Shown: positions 10,726 through 19,290, counted from the first letter of the stretch. The stretch is 64,000 nucleotides of DNA from Arthrobacter sp. AQ5-05 (GCF_003287975.1 NZ_QMKQ01000002.1:356331-420330), one strand, 5' to 3'. The notes: a model not told the origin generated them from the letters alone. Made by a program: numbers and translations.

Positions 10726-11976
10726 TCAGCCCATGATCATGGGCTGGAAGCCCTCGGCACGCAGGTTGTTCAACACCATCTCCGAGTGCACATGTCCCTT
10801 GGTCTCCATGTCGATGGTGATCGCCACGTCCCCCATGGACAGCGAGCCGCCCACGCGGGTGTGGTCCAGGCGGGTGACGTTGGCATCGGACTCGGCGATG
10901 ACCCGGGAGATGGTTGCCAGCTCGCCGGGACGGTCATCGAGCATCATGCGCACGGTCAGGTAGCGCCCGGCCGCCGAGAGGCCGCGCTGGATGACCTTGA
11001 GCATCAGCAGCGGGTCGATGTTGCCGCCGGAAAGCACCACCGCGGTCTTGGCGGGGGTGATCCCGAGTTCCTCCAGCTTGCCCTCGAGCAGCGCTGCCAC
11101 GCCCACGGCACCGGCCGGCTCGACCACCAGCTTCGAGCGTTCCAGGAGGAACACCAAGGCGCGGGCCAGCCCGTCCTCGGAGACCGTGACCACGTCGTCG
11201 ACGAGTTCGCGAATGATCTGGAAGGGCAGCTGGCCCGGGCGTCCCACGGCGATACCGTCGGCGATGGTGCGCACGGTGTCCAGCGGGACCAGCGCGTCGG
11301 CGGCCAGCGAGGGAGGGTAGGCCGCTGCGTTCTCGGCCTGCACCCCGATGATCTTGATTTCCCGGCCCAGTTCCTTGGCACGAGTCTTGATGGCCACCGC
11401 GACCCCGGCCAGCAGTCCGCCGCCGCCCACACCCATTAGCACGGTGTCGACGTCCGGGAGCTGCTCGAGGATTTCCAGGCCGATGGTTCCCTGCCCGGCG
11501 ATGATGTCGGGGTTGTCGAAGGGGTGCACGAAGACCGCACCGGTCGCTGTCGCGTAGCGCTCGGCCTCGGCCAGCGCCTCGTCCACGTTGTGCCCGTGCA
11601 GAATGACCTCGGCCCCGTGGTCGCGGGTGGCGGTGAGCTTGGGCAGTGCCACGCCCAGCGGCATGTAGATGCGGGCCTTGATCCCCAGTCGGCGGGCGGC
11701 CTGCGCCACGCCCTGGGCGTGGTTGCCCGCCGAGGCCGCCACGACGCCGCGGGCGCGTTCCTCGGCGGTGAGCTTGGCCATGCGCACGTAGGCGCCGCGG
11801 ACCTTGAAGGAACCGGCACGCTGCAGGTTCTCGCACTTCAGGTAGACCTCGGAACCGATGTCCAGGGACAGCGCGCGCGAGTGCTCCATCGGGGTGCGGA
11901 CGGCCACGCCTTCAAGAAGGTCGCGGGCCTCTTCGATGTCGGACAGGCTCACCGGGAGTTGGGTCTTCTGGATCAT
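10726..11976 (-). CDS. ilvA: Threonine ammonia-lyase (threonine deaminase)
   Basis: PLP enzyme converting L-threonine to 2-oxobutanoate and ammonia, first step of isoleucine synthesis. The PLP lysine is in AGSFKVRGA (Lys58), the phosphate loop is GVGGGGLLAG and the VVLSGGNIDP motif follows. The C-terminal 85 residues after YLTVRMMLDDRPGEL form one ACT regulatory domain. At 416 residues it matches the shorter single-ACT forms, some of which act as catabolic (TdcB-like) enzymes, so feedback control by isoleucine is likely but not certain. Start ATG 11976. Confidence 0.93.
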   Translation of the reverse strand: MIQKTQLPVSLSDIEEARDLLEGVAVRTPMEHSRALSLDIGSEVYLKCENLQRAGSFKVRGAYVRMAKLTAEERARGVVAASAGNHAQGVAQAARRLGIKARIYMPLGVALPKLTATRDHGAEVILHGHNVDEALAEAERYATATGAVFVHPFDNPDIIAGQGTIGLEILEQLPDVDTVLMGVGGGGLLAGVAVAIKTRAKELGREIKIIGVQAENAAAYPPSLAADALVPLDTVRTIADGIAVGRPGQLPFQIIRELVDDVVTVSEDGLARALVFLLERSKLVVEPAGAVGVAALLEGKLEELGITPAKTAVVLSGGNIDPLLMLKVIQRGLSAAGRYLTVRMMLDDRPGELATISRVIAESDANVTRLDHTRVGGSLSMGDVAITIDMETKGHVHSEMVLNNLRAEGFQPMIMG

Positions 11977-12078
11977 GGGAGCGGCTTTCTTCTGGGCGTG
12001 TTCACACGCTGTGCAATCGGGATTGGAAGTCTTTCGGGGCCAGGACCTTGGACCGGGGGTAGGCGGTGCGGGTGCGGA

Positions 12079-13395
12079 TCAGGAACCGGGGTGTGGTTCT
12101 TCTCCGTCAAGGTCGGCGGGAGCCGGTTCCGCGGAGCGGACCGGCTTGGTAATTCGTGAACCGTTCACGGCCGCCATGGCCGCGGTCTCGGGGCCAAAGA
12201 GCGGATCGTGCTCCCAGCCCCGGTCGGAAATGTACTTCACCACGGTGTTGGCCACGGCCAGCACCGGGACGGCGAAAAGGGCGCCGGCAATGCCGGCGAC
12301 GATGGAGCCGCCGGCCACGGCCATGACGACGGCCAGCGGGTGCAGGCTCACGGCCTTGCCCATGACCAATGGCTGCAGGATGTGGGATTCGGCCTGTTGG
12401 ATGAAGAGCACCACCAGCAACATGATCAGCGCGTTGACCCAGCCGTTGGCCACCAGGGCCAGCAGCACGGCCACGGCCCCGGTGACCAGTGCACCGATGA
12501 CGGGGATGAACGAGCCGATGAAGACGAGCACACCCAGCGGAAGTGCCAGCGGCACCCCGAGGATCAGGGCACCCACGCCGATGCCCACGGCGTCGATGAA
12601 GGCGACAAAGAGCTGGACGCGGACGTAGCTGACCATCGAGCCCCAGCCGCGGTGGCCGGCACCATGGGCTGCGGCCCGGGCACGGCGCGGCAGCAGGTTG
12701 ATGAAGAAGCGGCCGATGCGCGGTCCGTCCAGCAGCAGGAAGATCAGCGAGAAGAGCACCAGCAGCATGCCCGTCACCAGGTGCCCAAGGGTGGTGCCCC
12801 AGGACAACGCACCGGAGAGGATGGACGAGGAGTTGTTCTTGAGCGTGTTCAGTGCGTCTTGGAAAAGCGTGTCGAGGTCCTGGTTGCTCAACCCCAGCGG
12901 GCCGGTGGAGAGCCAGTGCTGGATCTGGCTGATGCCGGTCAGGGCCTGGGCCCACAGGGAAGCGAAGCCGTTGGCCAGCCGCTGCCCAACGACGGAAAGA
13001 CCTCCGACGATCACTGCCAGGAAACCGACCATGGTCACCCCGACGGAAAGCCCCTTGGGGAAACGCAGGGTGCGGGTCAGGAACTTCACCACGGGGCTGA
13101 GCAGCCCGGCCAGCAGGGCCGCGATCATCAGTGGGATCACCAGCAGGGACACGTGGGAGAGCAGCCAGACGGCGATGCCCACGGCCAGCACGATGACGAT
13201 CAACCGCCAGGACCAGGACGCGGCGATCCGCACACCGTAGGGCAGGTCCTCGGCCTCGGCATGGGCGGCGTAGATGCTCGCCGGGTTCTCGTCGGCCTCG
13301 GGCGCGGCGGCCATCCGTTGCCTGGTGATCTGGGTGCTGTGCTGCACCGCTTCGGTGGCCGCGGCCAGGCGCCGCAGGGGGCGCGGCAGCTTCAT
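12079..13395 (-). CDS. AI-2E family transporter (putative permease)
   Basis: A 438-residue polytopic membrane protein of the AI-2E exporter/UPF0118 family, with about eight hydrophobic segments and the family motifs SLIFLLLDGPRIGRFF, GVPLALPLGVLVFIGSFIPVIG and QQAESHILQPLVMGKAVSLHPLAV. Substrates of this family range from autoinducer-2 to Na+ (antiport), so the substrate is open. The start ATG 13395 has GGGAG seven bases upstream. A 29-codon open reading frame (13481 down to 13392), preceded by AAGGGA, ends in a 4-base overlap with this start and might couple translation. Confidence 0.85.
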   Translation of the reverse strand: MKLPRPLRRLAAATEAVQHSTQITRQRMAAAPEADENPASIYAAHAEAEDLPYGVRIAASWSWRLIVIVLAVGIAVWLLSHVSLLVIPLMIAALLAGLLSPVVKFLTRTLRFPKGLSVGVTMVGFLAVIVGGLSVVGQRLANGFASLWAQALTGISQIQHWLSTGPLGLSNQDLDTLFQDALNTLKNNSSSILSGALSWGTTLGHLVTGMLLVLFSLIFLLLDGPRIGRFFINLLPRRARAAAHGAGHRGWGSMVSYVRVQLFVAFIDAVGIGVGALILGVPLALPLGVLVFIGSFIPVIGALVTGAVAVLLALVANGWVNALIMLLVVLFIQQAESHILQPLVMGKAVSLHPLAVVMAVAGGSIVAGIAGALFAVPVLAVANTVVKYISDRGWEHDPLFGPETAAMAAVNGSRITKPVRSAEPAPADLDGEEPHPGS

Positions 13396-13544
13396 GCCTT
13401 GGCTCCCAGGAAAAGGGGCCCGAGGGTCGCGAACCTGCGCGCCGTCTTCCCGGTCGAACCCTTGCTGCCTGTCAATGCCATGAACATACGTTATCCCTTG
13501 AAAGTTGCCGGTGCGGCATAGATGACGCACATATTGCAGAAAAA

Positions 13545-13583
13545 CCGCGGGGCAGTACCCAAATCATGGGTACTGCCCCGCGG
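13545..13583 (-). terminator. Rho-independent terminator of the Bax inhibitor-1 family gene
   Basis: A perfect 16-bp stem (CCGCGGGGCAGTACCC and its complement) with a 7-nt loop, followed on the minus strand by TTTTT, 17 bases past the stop of the gene at 13600. Confidence 0.9.
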
Positions 13584-13599
13584 TCACACAGCAGATTGA

Positions 13600-14412
13600 C
13601 TAGTCGTCGCCACGCAGGATGGCCAGAATGCGCAGAATCTCGACGTACAGCCAGACCAGCGTCACGGTCAGGCCGAATGCGGCGGTCCAGGCGGCCTTGG
13701 CCGGTGCACCCTGGCGCACGCCCTCGGAGATGTTGGTGAAGTCGAGCACAAGTGCGTAGGTGGCCAGCAGCACGGCGAGCACGCCGATGCCGACGCCAAG
13801 CATGCCGCTGCGCATGCCGAACATGCCATCAACGGCGCCGAACATCATCAGGCCGAAGTTCAGCAGCGAGAACACGCCGTAGCCGATCATCGCGATCATG
13901 AACATGCGGGTCATCTTCGGGGTCGCGCGGTACTTGCCCGAACGGTAGAGCACCAGGGTCACGGCGAAGACCGAGAACGTGGCAAGCACGGCCTGCATGG
14001 CGATGCCCGGGTACATGTTCTCGAAGACGCCCGACAGGCCACCGAGGAACAGGCCTTCGAAGCCCGCGTACAGCAGGATCAGCACCGGCGAGGGCTGGCG
14101 CTTGAAGGAGTTGGCCAGGCCCAGGCCCAGACCGACGAGTGCGCCGACGAGCATCAGGGCCGGCAGCTGCCAACCGATGGCCGCACCGATGAGGACCATG
14201 CCCAGGCTCAACATCGTCTTGTTGATGACGTCGGCGTAGGTCATGCGGCCGGTTTCCTGCGGTGACGCGGAAGGCTGCGAGTACATTTCCTGCAGGGCCT
14301 GTGCGCTCATCGGCTGAGCATAGGTGGTGGACGCGGCACCCGTGGCGCCGGCCGCACGGGTCTGCTCGCGGTAGTTCTTGGACTTGAAGACCGGGTTTCC
14401 GCCCAGGGCCAT
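13600..14412 (-). CDS. Bax inhibitor-1/YccA family membrane protein
   Basis: A 270-residue membrane protein with seven hydrophobic segments after a polar N-terminal region of about 60 residues. The actinobacterial form of the family is recognised by MALGGNPVFKSKNYRE, GLGLGLANSFKRQPSPVLILLYAGFEGLFLGG in overlapping order, and the C-terminal VLDFTNISEGVRQGAPAKAAW with the two conserved acidic residues. Homologues form pH-sensitive Ca2+ leak channels in other bacteria; the actinobacterial role is unknown. ATG start has GAGGAG upstream. Confidence 0.88.
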   Translation of the reverse strand: MALGGNPVFKSKNYREQTRAAGATGAASTTYAQPMSAQALQEMYSQPSASPQETGRMTYADVINKTMLSLGMVLIGAAIGWQLPALMLVGALVGLGLGLANSFKRQPSPVLILLYAGFEGLFLGGLSGVFENMYPGIAMQAVLATFSVFAVTLVLYRSGKYRATPKMTRMFMIAMIGYGVFSLLNFGLMMFGAVDGMFGMRSGMLGVGIGVLAVLLATYALVLDFTNISEGVRQGAPAKAAWTAAFGLTVTLVWLYVEILRILAILRGDD

Positions 14413-14674
14413 GGTTTTTCTCCTCGGTAGGGTTGTTGGTAAATAGCCTACGTTGGTTCAACGCTCGGCACAGACCAATAAATCCCCAAATCAAGACCTT
14501 TTTGGGTTTAAGCTGGCGGTTCATGGTTTTAGGAGCCGGGGCGAGGCAGGAATCCATCGTTCCCCGGCCCCCAGTCCGGTGACGCGTTGTTCAAGTTCGG
14601 CCAGCCTCTGGGGCCGCCGGGTCCCGGACAGGGGCAGGCTAGACGCGATTGGACCCAACGAGATAGGAGCTCCT

Positions 14675-15043
14675 TTGAAGCAGCTTGCCCTGATCATCGT
14701 GTTGCTGCTTGCCGCACTCGGGCTTGCCGGATGCAGCAGTGGATCGGAAATTGCGGGAGTCCCGCCCGAGGTGGCTCGACAGGCTTGGGCCGACGAGAAG
14801 ATCGACCAATGGATCGGGGAAAGCGGCGCCAACGGCATTGACGAACTTCCCGAACCTTTCAGCCACGTCGAATCGTGGGAATCCCCGGAGACGGGTGTGC
14901 TGGTTGTTCGGGCCGGAACGCAGGACGTGCACCAGATCGCCCAGGAGTTGCTGCGAAGCGTTCGGGCCACCGGCGGCGGGATTGTCTCGGTCAAGGTCGT
15001 GAATGATGCGGGCGACAGCGCGCAGTATCCCGAGATCATCTAG
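14675..15043 (+). CDS. Small secreted lipoprotein
   Basis: A 122-residue protein with a lipoprotein signal peptide ending in the lipobox LAGC (Cys at residue 19), so it is lipid-anchored on the outer face of the membrane. The mature part (ESWESPETGVLVVRAGT...RATGGGIVSVKVVNDAG) resembles no family I recognise. The TTG start at 14675 has GGAG five bases upstream and gives a standard signal; longer readings upstream lose it. Confidence 0.7.
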   Translation: MKQLALIIVLLLAALGLAGCSSGSEIAGVPPEVARQAWADEKIDQWIGESGANGIDELPEPFSHVESWESPETGVLVVRAGTQDVHQIAQELLRSVRATGGGIVSVKVVNDAGDSAQYPEII

Positions 15044-15167
15044 CCGGACCGAGCGGCAGAGACTACCTGCGGGCAAGAAGGCTCAACCACCAAAGGACGT
15101 ATGCATCTTTTGCCATGGTCAAGTGCATCAGATAGTGCTGCACAAGTATGCGGCGTGTCTTTGAAGC

Positions 15168-15458
15168 ATGGAAGCACTTACAACGTCCCGACTTTCCTTG
15201 CCACTAAGCGCTGAAGATGCCCGTGATTTGGAAGCCATGCGCCGCTCGCCAGAATTCCTGAGGGAGGAATCCCTTTCCGAAAACCCAAGCAAGGCTGCTA
15301 CTGCGCAGGCCATATTCCAACAGGGGATGCGGGTGGTTAAACAGCGTGAATATGCAAAGCTCTACGCCGAAATGGCAGCCGAGGAAACCCAGCTTGCCGA
15401 GTCATCCGCAAATCGCCAAAGGCTTTTACGCCGCGGCCGTGACACTGTGCCCGACTAG
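15168..15458 (+). CDS. Candidate antitoxin upstream of the PemK/MazF-type toxin
   Basis: A 96-residue, strongly charged, helical protein (EDARDLEAMRRSPEF, KQREYAKLYAEMAAEE) ending in a basic tail. No domain is recognised. It ends 5 bases before the toxin gene on the same strand, the place of an antitoxin, and its size and composition fit. The assignment is by context only. The ribosome site is weak. Confidence 0.5.
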   Translation: MEALTTSRLSLPLSAEDARDLEAMRRSPEFLREESLSENPSKAATAQAIFQQGMRVVKQREYAKLYAEMAAEETQLAESSANRQRLLRRGRDTVPD

Positions 15459-15463
15459 AGCCC

Positions 15464-15784
15464 ATGGAGCTCAAACGCGGAAGCGTCTATTTAGCTAATC
15501 TCGGAGCAGAGACCGCGGATCCGAAGTTCTGGATCGTGGTTTCTTCGAACTTGAGAAACAACGCGTTCAAGGACGCCTTGGCAATCAGGGTCACCATGAC
15601 TGACAAGTACACGGATTTGCCGTCCGTGGAGAAACTTCCGGACGGAGAGTGCATTCACGGCTACGTTCGTGCCGATACATTGACGACCATTTACGAAGAC
15701 GAGCCAATTAAGTCCGTGGGCGGTCTGGGTGTGACCGCGATGAAGCGTGTGGAATCGGCGCTTCGTGGCGCATTAGACCTCTGA
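15464..15784 (+). CDS. PemK/MazF-type toxin (endoribonuclease family)
   Basis: A 106-residue protein with the PemK/MazF pattern: MELKRGSVYLANLG at the N-terminus, then DPKFWIVVSSNLRNNAFKD, an ALAIRVTMTD strand, CIHGYVRADTLTTIYED and the C-terminal helix VTAMKRVESALRGAL. Members are sequence-specific mRNA endonucleases held inactive by the partner antitoxin. The lysine/arginine and strand order are intact, so the toxin may be functional. It lies directly before an integrase remnant and a tRNA gene, suggesting the pair came with an integrated element. Confidence 0.7.
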   Translation: MELKRGSVYLANLGAETADPKFWIVVSSNLRNNAFKDALAIRVTMTDKYTDLPSVEKLPDGECIHGYVRADTLTTIYEDEPIKSVGGLGVTAMKRVESALRGALDL

Positions 15785-15786
15785 GG

Positions 15787-16006
15787 TGTCTCCACTCGCG
15801 ACTCGTGCACCGGACGGCGCGGTGATCAGAAATACCTTGCAAGGACGCTTAGGCGGAGCTCGGCGGCAATGACCCTGAACGTGTATGCAGAATTGCTCGG
15901 CAACTACGTGGGGCGCCGCATGGCAGCCGAGAATCGCGGAGATTCATTTCCAGCCGTGGACAAAACAGTAGTTTTGGGCAAACGAAAGGCCCCTGCTTCC
16001 TTGTAA
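15787..16006 (+). pseudogene. Tyrosine recombinase (integrase) C-terminal remnant
   Basis: Directly after the toxin stop the plus strand reads GAVIRNTLQGRLG in one frame and, after an apparent 1-base loss at about 15855, SSAAMTLNVYAELLGN from 15857 in another frame. Together this is the end of a phage-type integrase, where family members read ...VQRMLGHSSAAMTLNVYADL with the catalytic Tyr in VYA. The reading continues to a stop at 16006 without further similarity. It points to the tRNA-Leu gene 30 bases on, the classic integration site for such elements. Identification rests on a short but characteristic motif. Confidence 0.6.
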
Positions 16007-16029
16007 ACACAGGGAAGCAGGGGCCTTTT
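15985..16029. terminator. Hairpin after tRNA-Leu
   Basis: A stem of about 15 bp (AAAGGCCCCTGCTTCC and its complement) with an 11-nt loop lies between the integrase remnant and the 3' end of the tRNA gene. It can serve the tRNA transcript on the minus strand. Confidence 0.75.
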
Positions 16030-16032
16030 CGT

Positions 16033-16117
16033 TGGTACCCCCAGTGGGACTCGAACCCACAATCCTTTCGGCAGCTGATTTTAAGTCAGCCGTGTATACC
16101 AATTCCACCATGGGGGC
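16033..16117 (-). tRNA. tRNA-Leu (anticodon UAA)
   Basis: An 85-nt type II tRNA with the acceptor GCCCCCA pairing TGGGGGT and an encoded 3' CCA. The anticodon loop is CTTAAAA (anticodon TAA) within the GCTGA/TCAGC stem, a variable arm TGCCGAAAGGA is present and the T loop is GTGGGTTCGAGTCCCAC. The 1-72 pair is G-U. Confidence 0.95.
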
Positions 16118-16280
16118 CTACCCGACCAAGCGTACAAGAACGTTCCCGCTCCGGGGAAACGAGGCATGTGCCTGGCATGGGAAGAGGCGGTGGCACCGTC
16201 GTACGCGAATCCCGGGCCGCGGGCCTATCACTGTGGGCCCGGGATCCGCGGCACGGTGCCACCGCCCCCGCTCGTTGCCG

Positions 16281-17654
16281 CTAGGCGCGCGGCTTCGGGG
16301 TTGCTGCCTCAACGAAAGTGGAGCGCGGGTTTTCGAGGTTGTTCAGCTGCAGGGTGTCGCGGGTGAAGAAGATCGCCACCATCCAGTCGCCCAGGACGCG
16401 GAACTTGCGCTCGAAGGTCGGCATGGCCATGCCGTGGTAGCCACGGTGTGCCATCCACGCCGGCCAGCCCTTGAGCTTGATGCCCATGACCTTGGCGACG
16501 CCCTTGTTCGCACCGAAGCCGGCAACCGCGCCGAGGTTCTTGTGCTTGTAGTTCTTGACCTGGCCCACGCCGTAGCGGGTGGAGTAGAGGTTGTGTGCCA
16601 GCAACTTGGCCTGGCGAACTGCGTGCTGTGCGTTCGGCACGCAGGTGCCATCCGGCAGGCCGCCGGTCACGTCGGGCACTGCCGACACGTCGCCGGCTGC
16701 CCAGGCACCCTCGATGGCAACGCCGTCTTCGCCGGTGATGCGCAGGTCGGTGCCGGTCATGACGCGGCCTCGGGGCTCGATCGGGAAGTCGGTGGAGCGA
16801 ACCATCGGGTTGGCCATGACGCCGGCGGTCCAGATCAGCGTGTCGGACTCGAAGGTCTCGGCAGCGGACTTGTCCGGCATGTTGATCAGTGCCAGCTTGC
16901 CCTCGGTGGCGTCGGCCAGCGAGGTGTTCAGCAGGACCTCGATGCCGCGGCTGCGCAGGTGGTCGACAACCCACAGCGCCTGGTCCTCGGTGACCTCGGG
17001 CATGATGCGGCCCATGGCCTCGACGAGCACGAAGCGCAGCTCGTCCTTGCCGATGCGGCCGTTCAGGGCTGCTGCGTGGCGGGCCATGTCCTCGATCTCG
17101 GCGATGGTCTCGATGCCGGCGAAGCCGCCACCGACCACGACGAAGCTCAGGGCGCGCTTGCGCTCGGAGGCATCGGTCATCAACGAGGCCGACTCGATGC
17201 GCTCAAGGACCTTGTTGCGCAGGGCAACGGCTTCCTCGATGGACTTCAGGCCGATGCCCTCATCCGCAAGTCCCGGGATCGGGAAGGTGCGGGTGACCGC
17301 GCCGGCGGCCAGGACCACGTCGCGGTACTCGAGCTCAAACGGCTCGCCGACAACCGGCACGATGACGGCCTTGTTGTTCTTGTGGTCGATGGCCGACACG
17401 CGGCCATTGATCAGTTCGGCGTGCTTGAGGTGCTGGCGGTGCGACACCACGACGTGGCGCGGCTCGATCTGGCCACCTGCAACCTCGGGGAGGAACGGCT
17501 GGTAGGTCATGTACGGCAGCGGGTCCACGACGGTGACGATGCCGCCGTGGTCCTTGACCTTCTTCTGCAGCTTCATTGCGACGTAAAGTCCAACGTAGCC
17601 GCCGCCAACTACAAGAATGCGCGGGCGATCGGAAAATTGTTGAGTGATAGGCAT
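16281..17654 (-). CDS. ndh: NAD(P)/FAD-dependent oxidoreductase, type II NADH dehydrogenase
   Basis: A 457-residue peripheral membrane flavoprotein (NDH-2) passing electrons from NADH to quinone without proton pumping. FAD motif VGGGYVGLYVA at residues 15-25, the NADH Rossmann motif VVVGGGFAGIE near residue 168, and the FAD-binding AAGDVSAVPD. The C-terminal region ends in hydrophobic and basic patches as in membrane-associated NDH-2. The ATG at 17654 is chosen although no ribosome site is present, because a promoter places the transcript start on it (see the promoter entry). The frame is open further upstream without family similarity. Confidence 0.9.
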   Translation of the reverse strand: MPITQQFSDRPRILVVGGGYVGLYVAMKLQKKVKDHGGIVTVVDPLPYMTYQPFLPEVAGGQIEPRHVVVSHRQHLKHAELINGRVSAIDHKNNKAVIVPVVGEPFELEYRDVVLAAGAVTRTFPIPGLADEGIGLKSIEEAVALRNKVLERIESASLMTDASERKRALSFVVVGGGFAGIETIAEIEDMARHAAALNGRIGKDELRFVLVEAMGRIMPEVTEDQALWVVDHLRSRGIEVLLNTSLADATEGKLALINMPDKSAAETFESDTLIWTAGVMANPMVRSTDFPIEPRGRVMTGTDLRITGEDGVAIEGAWAAGDVSAVPDVTGGLPDGTCVPNAQHAVRQAKLLAHNLYSTRYGVGQVKNYKHKNLGAVAGFGANKGVAKVMGIKLKGWPAWMAHRGYHGMAMPTFERKFRVLGDWMVAIFFTRDTLQLNNLENPRSTFVEAATPKPRA

Positions 17655-17660
17655 GTACAC

Positions 17661-17689
17661 ATCATATCCCCAAAAACACCCTTTGTGAA
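17661..17689 (-). promoter_or_regulatory. ndh promoter implying a leaderless mRNA
   Basis: On the minus strand TTCACA (17684-17689) and TATGAT (17661-17666) are 17 bases apart, matching the -35/-10 consensus at 5 of 6 positions each. The A of the ndh ATG lies 7 bases past the -10 box, so transcription would start on the start codon. Confidence 0.65.
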
Positions 17690-17742
17690 AGTCTTCACTA
17701 ATACCCCGAGGGGTGGCAAAGACCACTCTTCGGACCGCCTCG

Positions 17743-19236
17743 TCAGGAGCCTTCGCCGGATTCCGGAAGCTCGTCGAAGATGTCCTTGCGACCGGTGCGG
17801 TCACCCAGTTTCAACGCCGAAACCGGTGCGCTCTTGGTCGATTCGGCGATGGCAACCCGGCGCTTGGTGCGCGTGTAGTGCAGGGTCCCGCCCAGCATGG
17901 TCAGCAGCAGCAACCCGCCGAAGCCCAGCACCAGCAACGGCGGCAGGAATCCGGAGCCGCCGCTCGGCGGCAACGGGGCGGGAGCGGCGATGGGCTTGAT
18001 GTCGGACTTCTCCGTGGAGATGCCCGGGTCCTCGGTGGGACCTGCATTGACCTGCGCGCCGCGGCGATGCACCCGGATCCATTCGGTGATGGTGTTCATC
18101 GGGTTGGCCTCGACCTGGGGGACCTCGGCGGTGAGCGCCGCATGGGCATCGAGGATGCCGTGGCCGTAGAGGTTGTCGACGCCGGGCTTGCCCGCGTCGC
18201 GCGCGGTCGCCAGGATCCGGTTGATGACCTGCGGGGCCTTCATGTCCGGGTACTTGGAACGGATCATCGCCGCCACCCCGGCAACCAGGGGGGCTGCGCC
18301 GGAGGTCCCTGACCAATCCGCGTACCCACCGCCGGGCAGCCCGCCGACCAGCGGGTCTGCCGGGGCGGCCACGCCGATGCTGATGCCCTCTGTGGAGGAA
18401 TCGACGCTGGCCTTGCCCTTGCGGTCGATGCCGGCCACGGTGAGCACCCCGGGGATCGTGGCCGGGGCCCCGACCTGCGCCATGCCGCCGGCACGGTTCC
18501 CGGCCGCCGCGACAATGACCACGTCCTTGTCCTCGGCGTACTTGAACGCGGTGTCCCAGCTTGGCGGCCAATCCGGCTGGGTGGAGCCCAGCGAGATGTT
18601 GATGACCTTCGCCCCGTGGTCCACGGCCCACTTCACGGCCGCTGGCACCTGGTCCTCGACGGAAATCCCGGCGGGATTCTCCGTGCCCATCCACAGCGAA
18701 AGCGAGAGCAGATTGGCCTCCGGGGCCACGCCCAGCATGCCGTCGGGCCCGGCTGCGGGCTTCGGGATCTCGATCGGCTCGGGTTTCGGGGGCGGATCCT
18801 CTTTGGCTTCCTTGGCGGAGGCGACGGCCCGTTCATAGGCGATCTTCTGTGCTTCGGCATCCGCCTTGGCTGCGGCGATCGCCGCGCCGTTGTTTCCGCG
18901 CCCGGCCAGCAGCGTGGCCACCAGGGTCCCGTGCTCCGGCAGCGTGCCCAGCGGCTTGGAGCCGTCCGGGATGCCGGCGCCGGAGATGTCCTTGCCCCCG
19001 GTGACCACCCCGAGCAGGTCCGGGTGCGAGGTGTCGATGCCCGTGTCAATGACCGCGACGGTGACCCCGGCACCCTTGGAGACTTCCCAGGCCTTGGTGA
19101 TGCCGGAGGACTTGAGCCACCATTCCCCGTCGCGGGCCGGATCGGCGTGTGCCGCGGGGGCCACGGCCAGTGCGGCCGTGAGGCCAAGCACCAGGGTCAG
19201 TGCCGTGGCGGCGATGCGGCGCAGTCGTTGGCTCAA
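17743..19236 (-). CDS. S8 family serine protease, mycosin (MycP)-like
   Basis: A 497-residue secreted, membrane-anchored subtilisin-like protease. Signal peptide to about residue 31 (AAHA), catalytic Asp64 (AVIDTGID), His102 (PEHGTLVA), oxyanion Asn247 (AAAGN) and Ser312 (GTSGAAP), then a Pro-rich linker, a transmembrane helix at about 431-454 and a cytoplasmic tail. This is the MycP plan of type VII secretion proteases. An inserted segment of Ala/Lys- and Pro-rich sequence (about residues 115-165) lies between His and Ser. No ESX genes are in the window; the gene instead follows ppx. TTG start with AGGAG five bases upstream. Confidence 0.85.
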   Translation of the reverse strand: MSQRLRRIAATALTLVLGLTAALAVAPAAHADPARDGEWWLKSSGITKAWEVSKGAGVTVAVIDTGIDTSHPDLLGVVTGGKDISGAGIPDGSKPLGTLPEHGTLVATLLAGRGNNGAAIAAAKADAEAQKIAYERAVASAKEAKEDPPPKPEPIEIPKPAAGPDGMLGVAPEANLLSLSLWMGTENPAGISVEDQVPAAVKWAVDHGAKVINISLGSTQPDWPPSWDTAFKYAEDKDVVIVAAAGNRAGGMAQVGAPATIPGVLTVAGIDRKGKASVDSSTEGISIGVAAPADPLVGGLPGGGYADWSGTSGAAPLVAGVAAMIRSKYPDMKAPQVINRILATARDAGKPGVDNLYGHGILDAHAALTAEVPQVEANPMNTITEWIRVHRRGAQVNAGPTEDPGISTEKSDIKPIAAPAPLPPSGGSGFLPPLLVLGFGGLLLLTMLGGTLHYTRTKRRVAIAESTKSAPVSALKLGDRTGRKDIFDELPESGEGS

Positions 19237-19290
19237 GTGTTCTCCTAGCGTGGGGCGTGGGGGACGTATTGGGGTATCGGGCTGCGGTGT

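Noticed and set aside
15168..16117. An intact prophage or integrative element at tRNA-Leu
   Set aside because: No structural or replication genes exist and the integrase is reduced to its last part.
16032..17999. A 655-codon open frame on the plus strand
   Set aside because: It runs through the tRNA and antisense to ndh; no domain and unlikely composition.
17743..19236. A type VII secretion locus
   Set aside because: Only the mycosin-like protease is present; no EccC, EccB, EccD or WXG100 genes are nearby.
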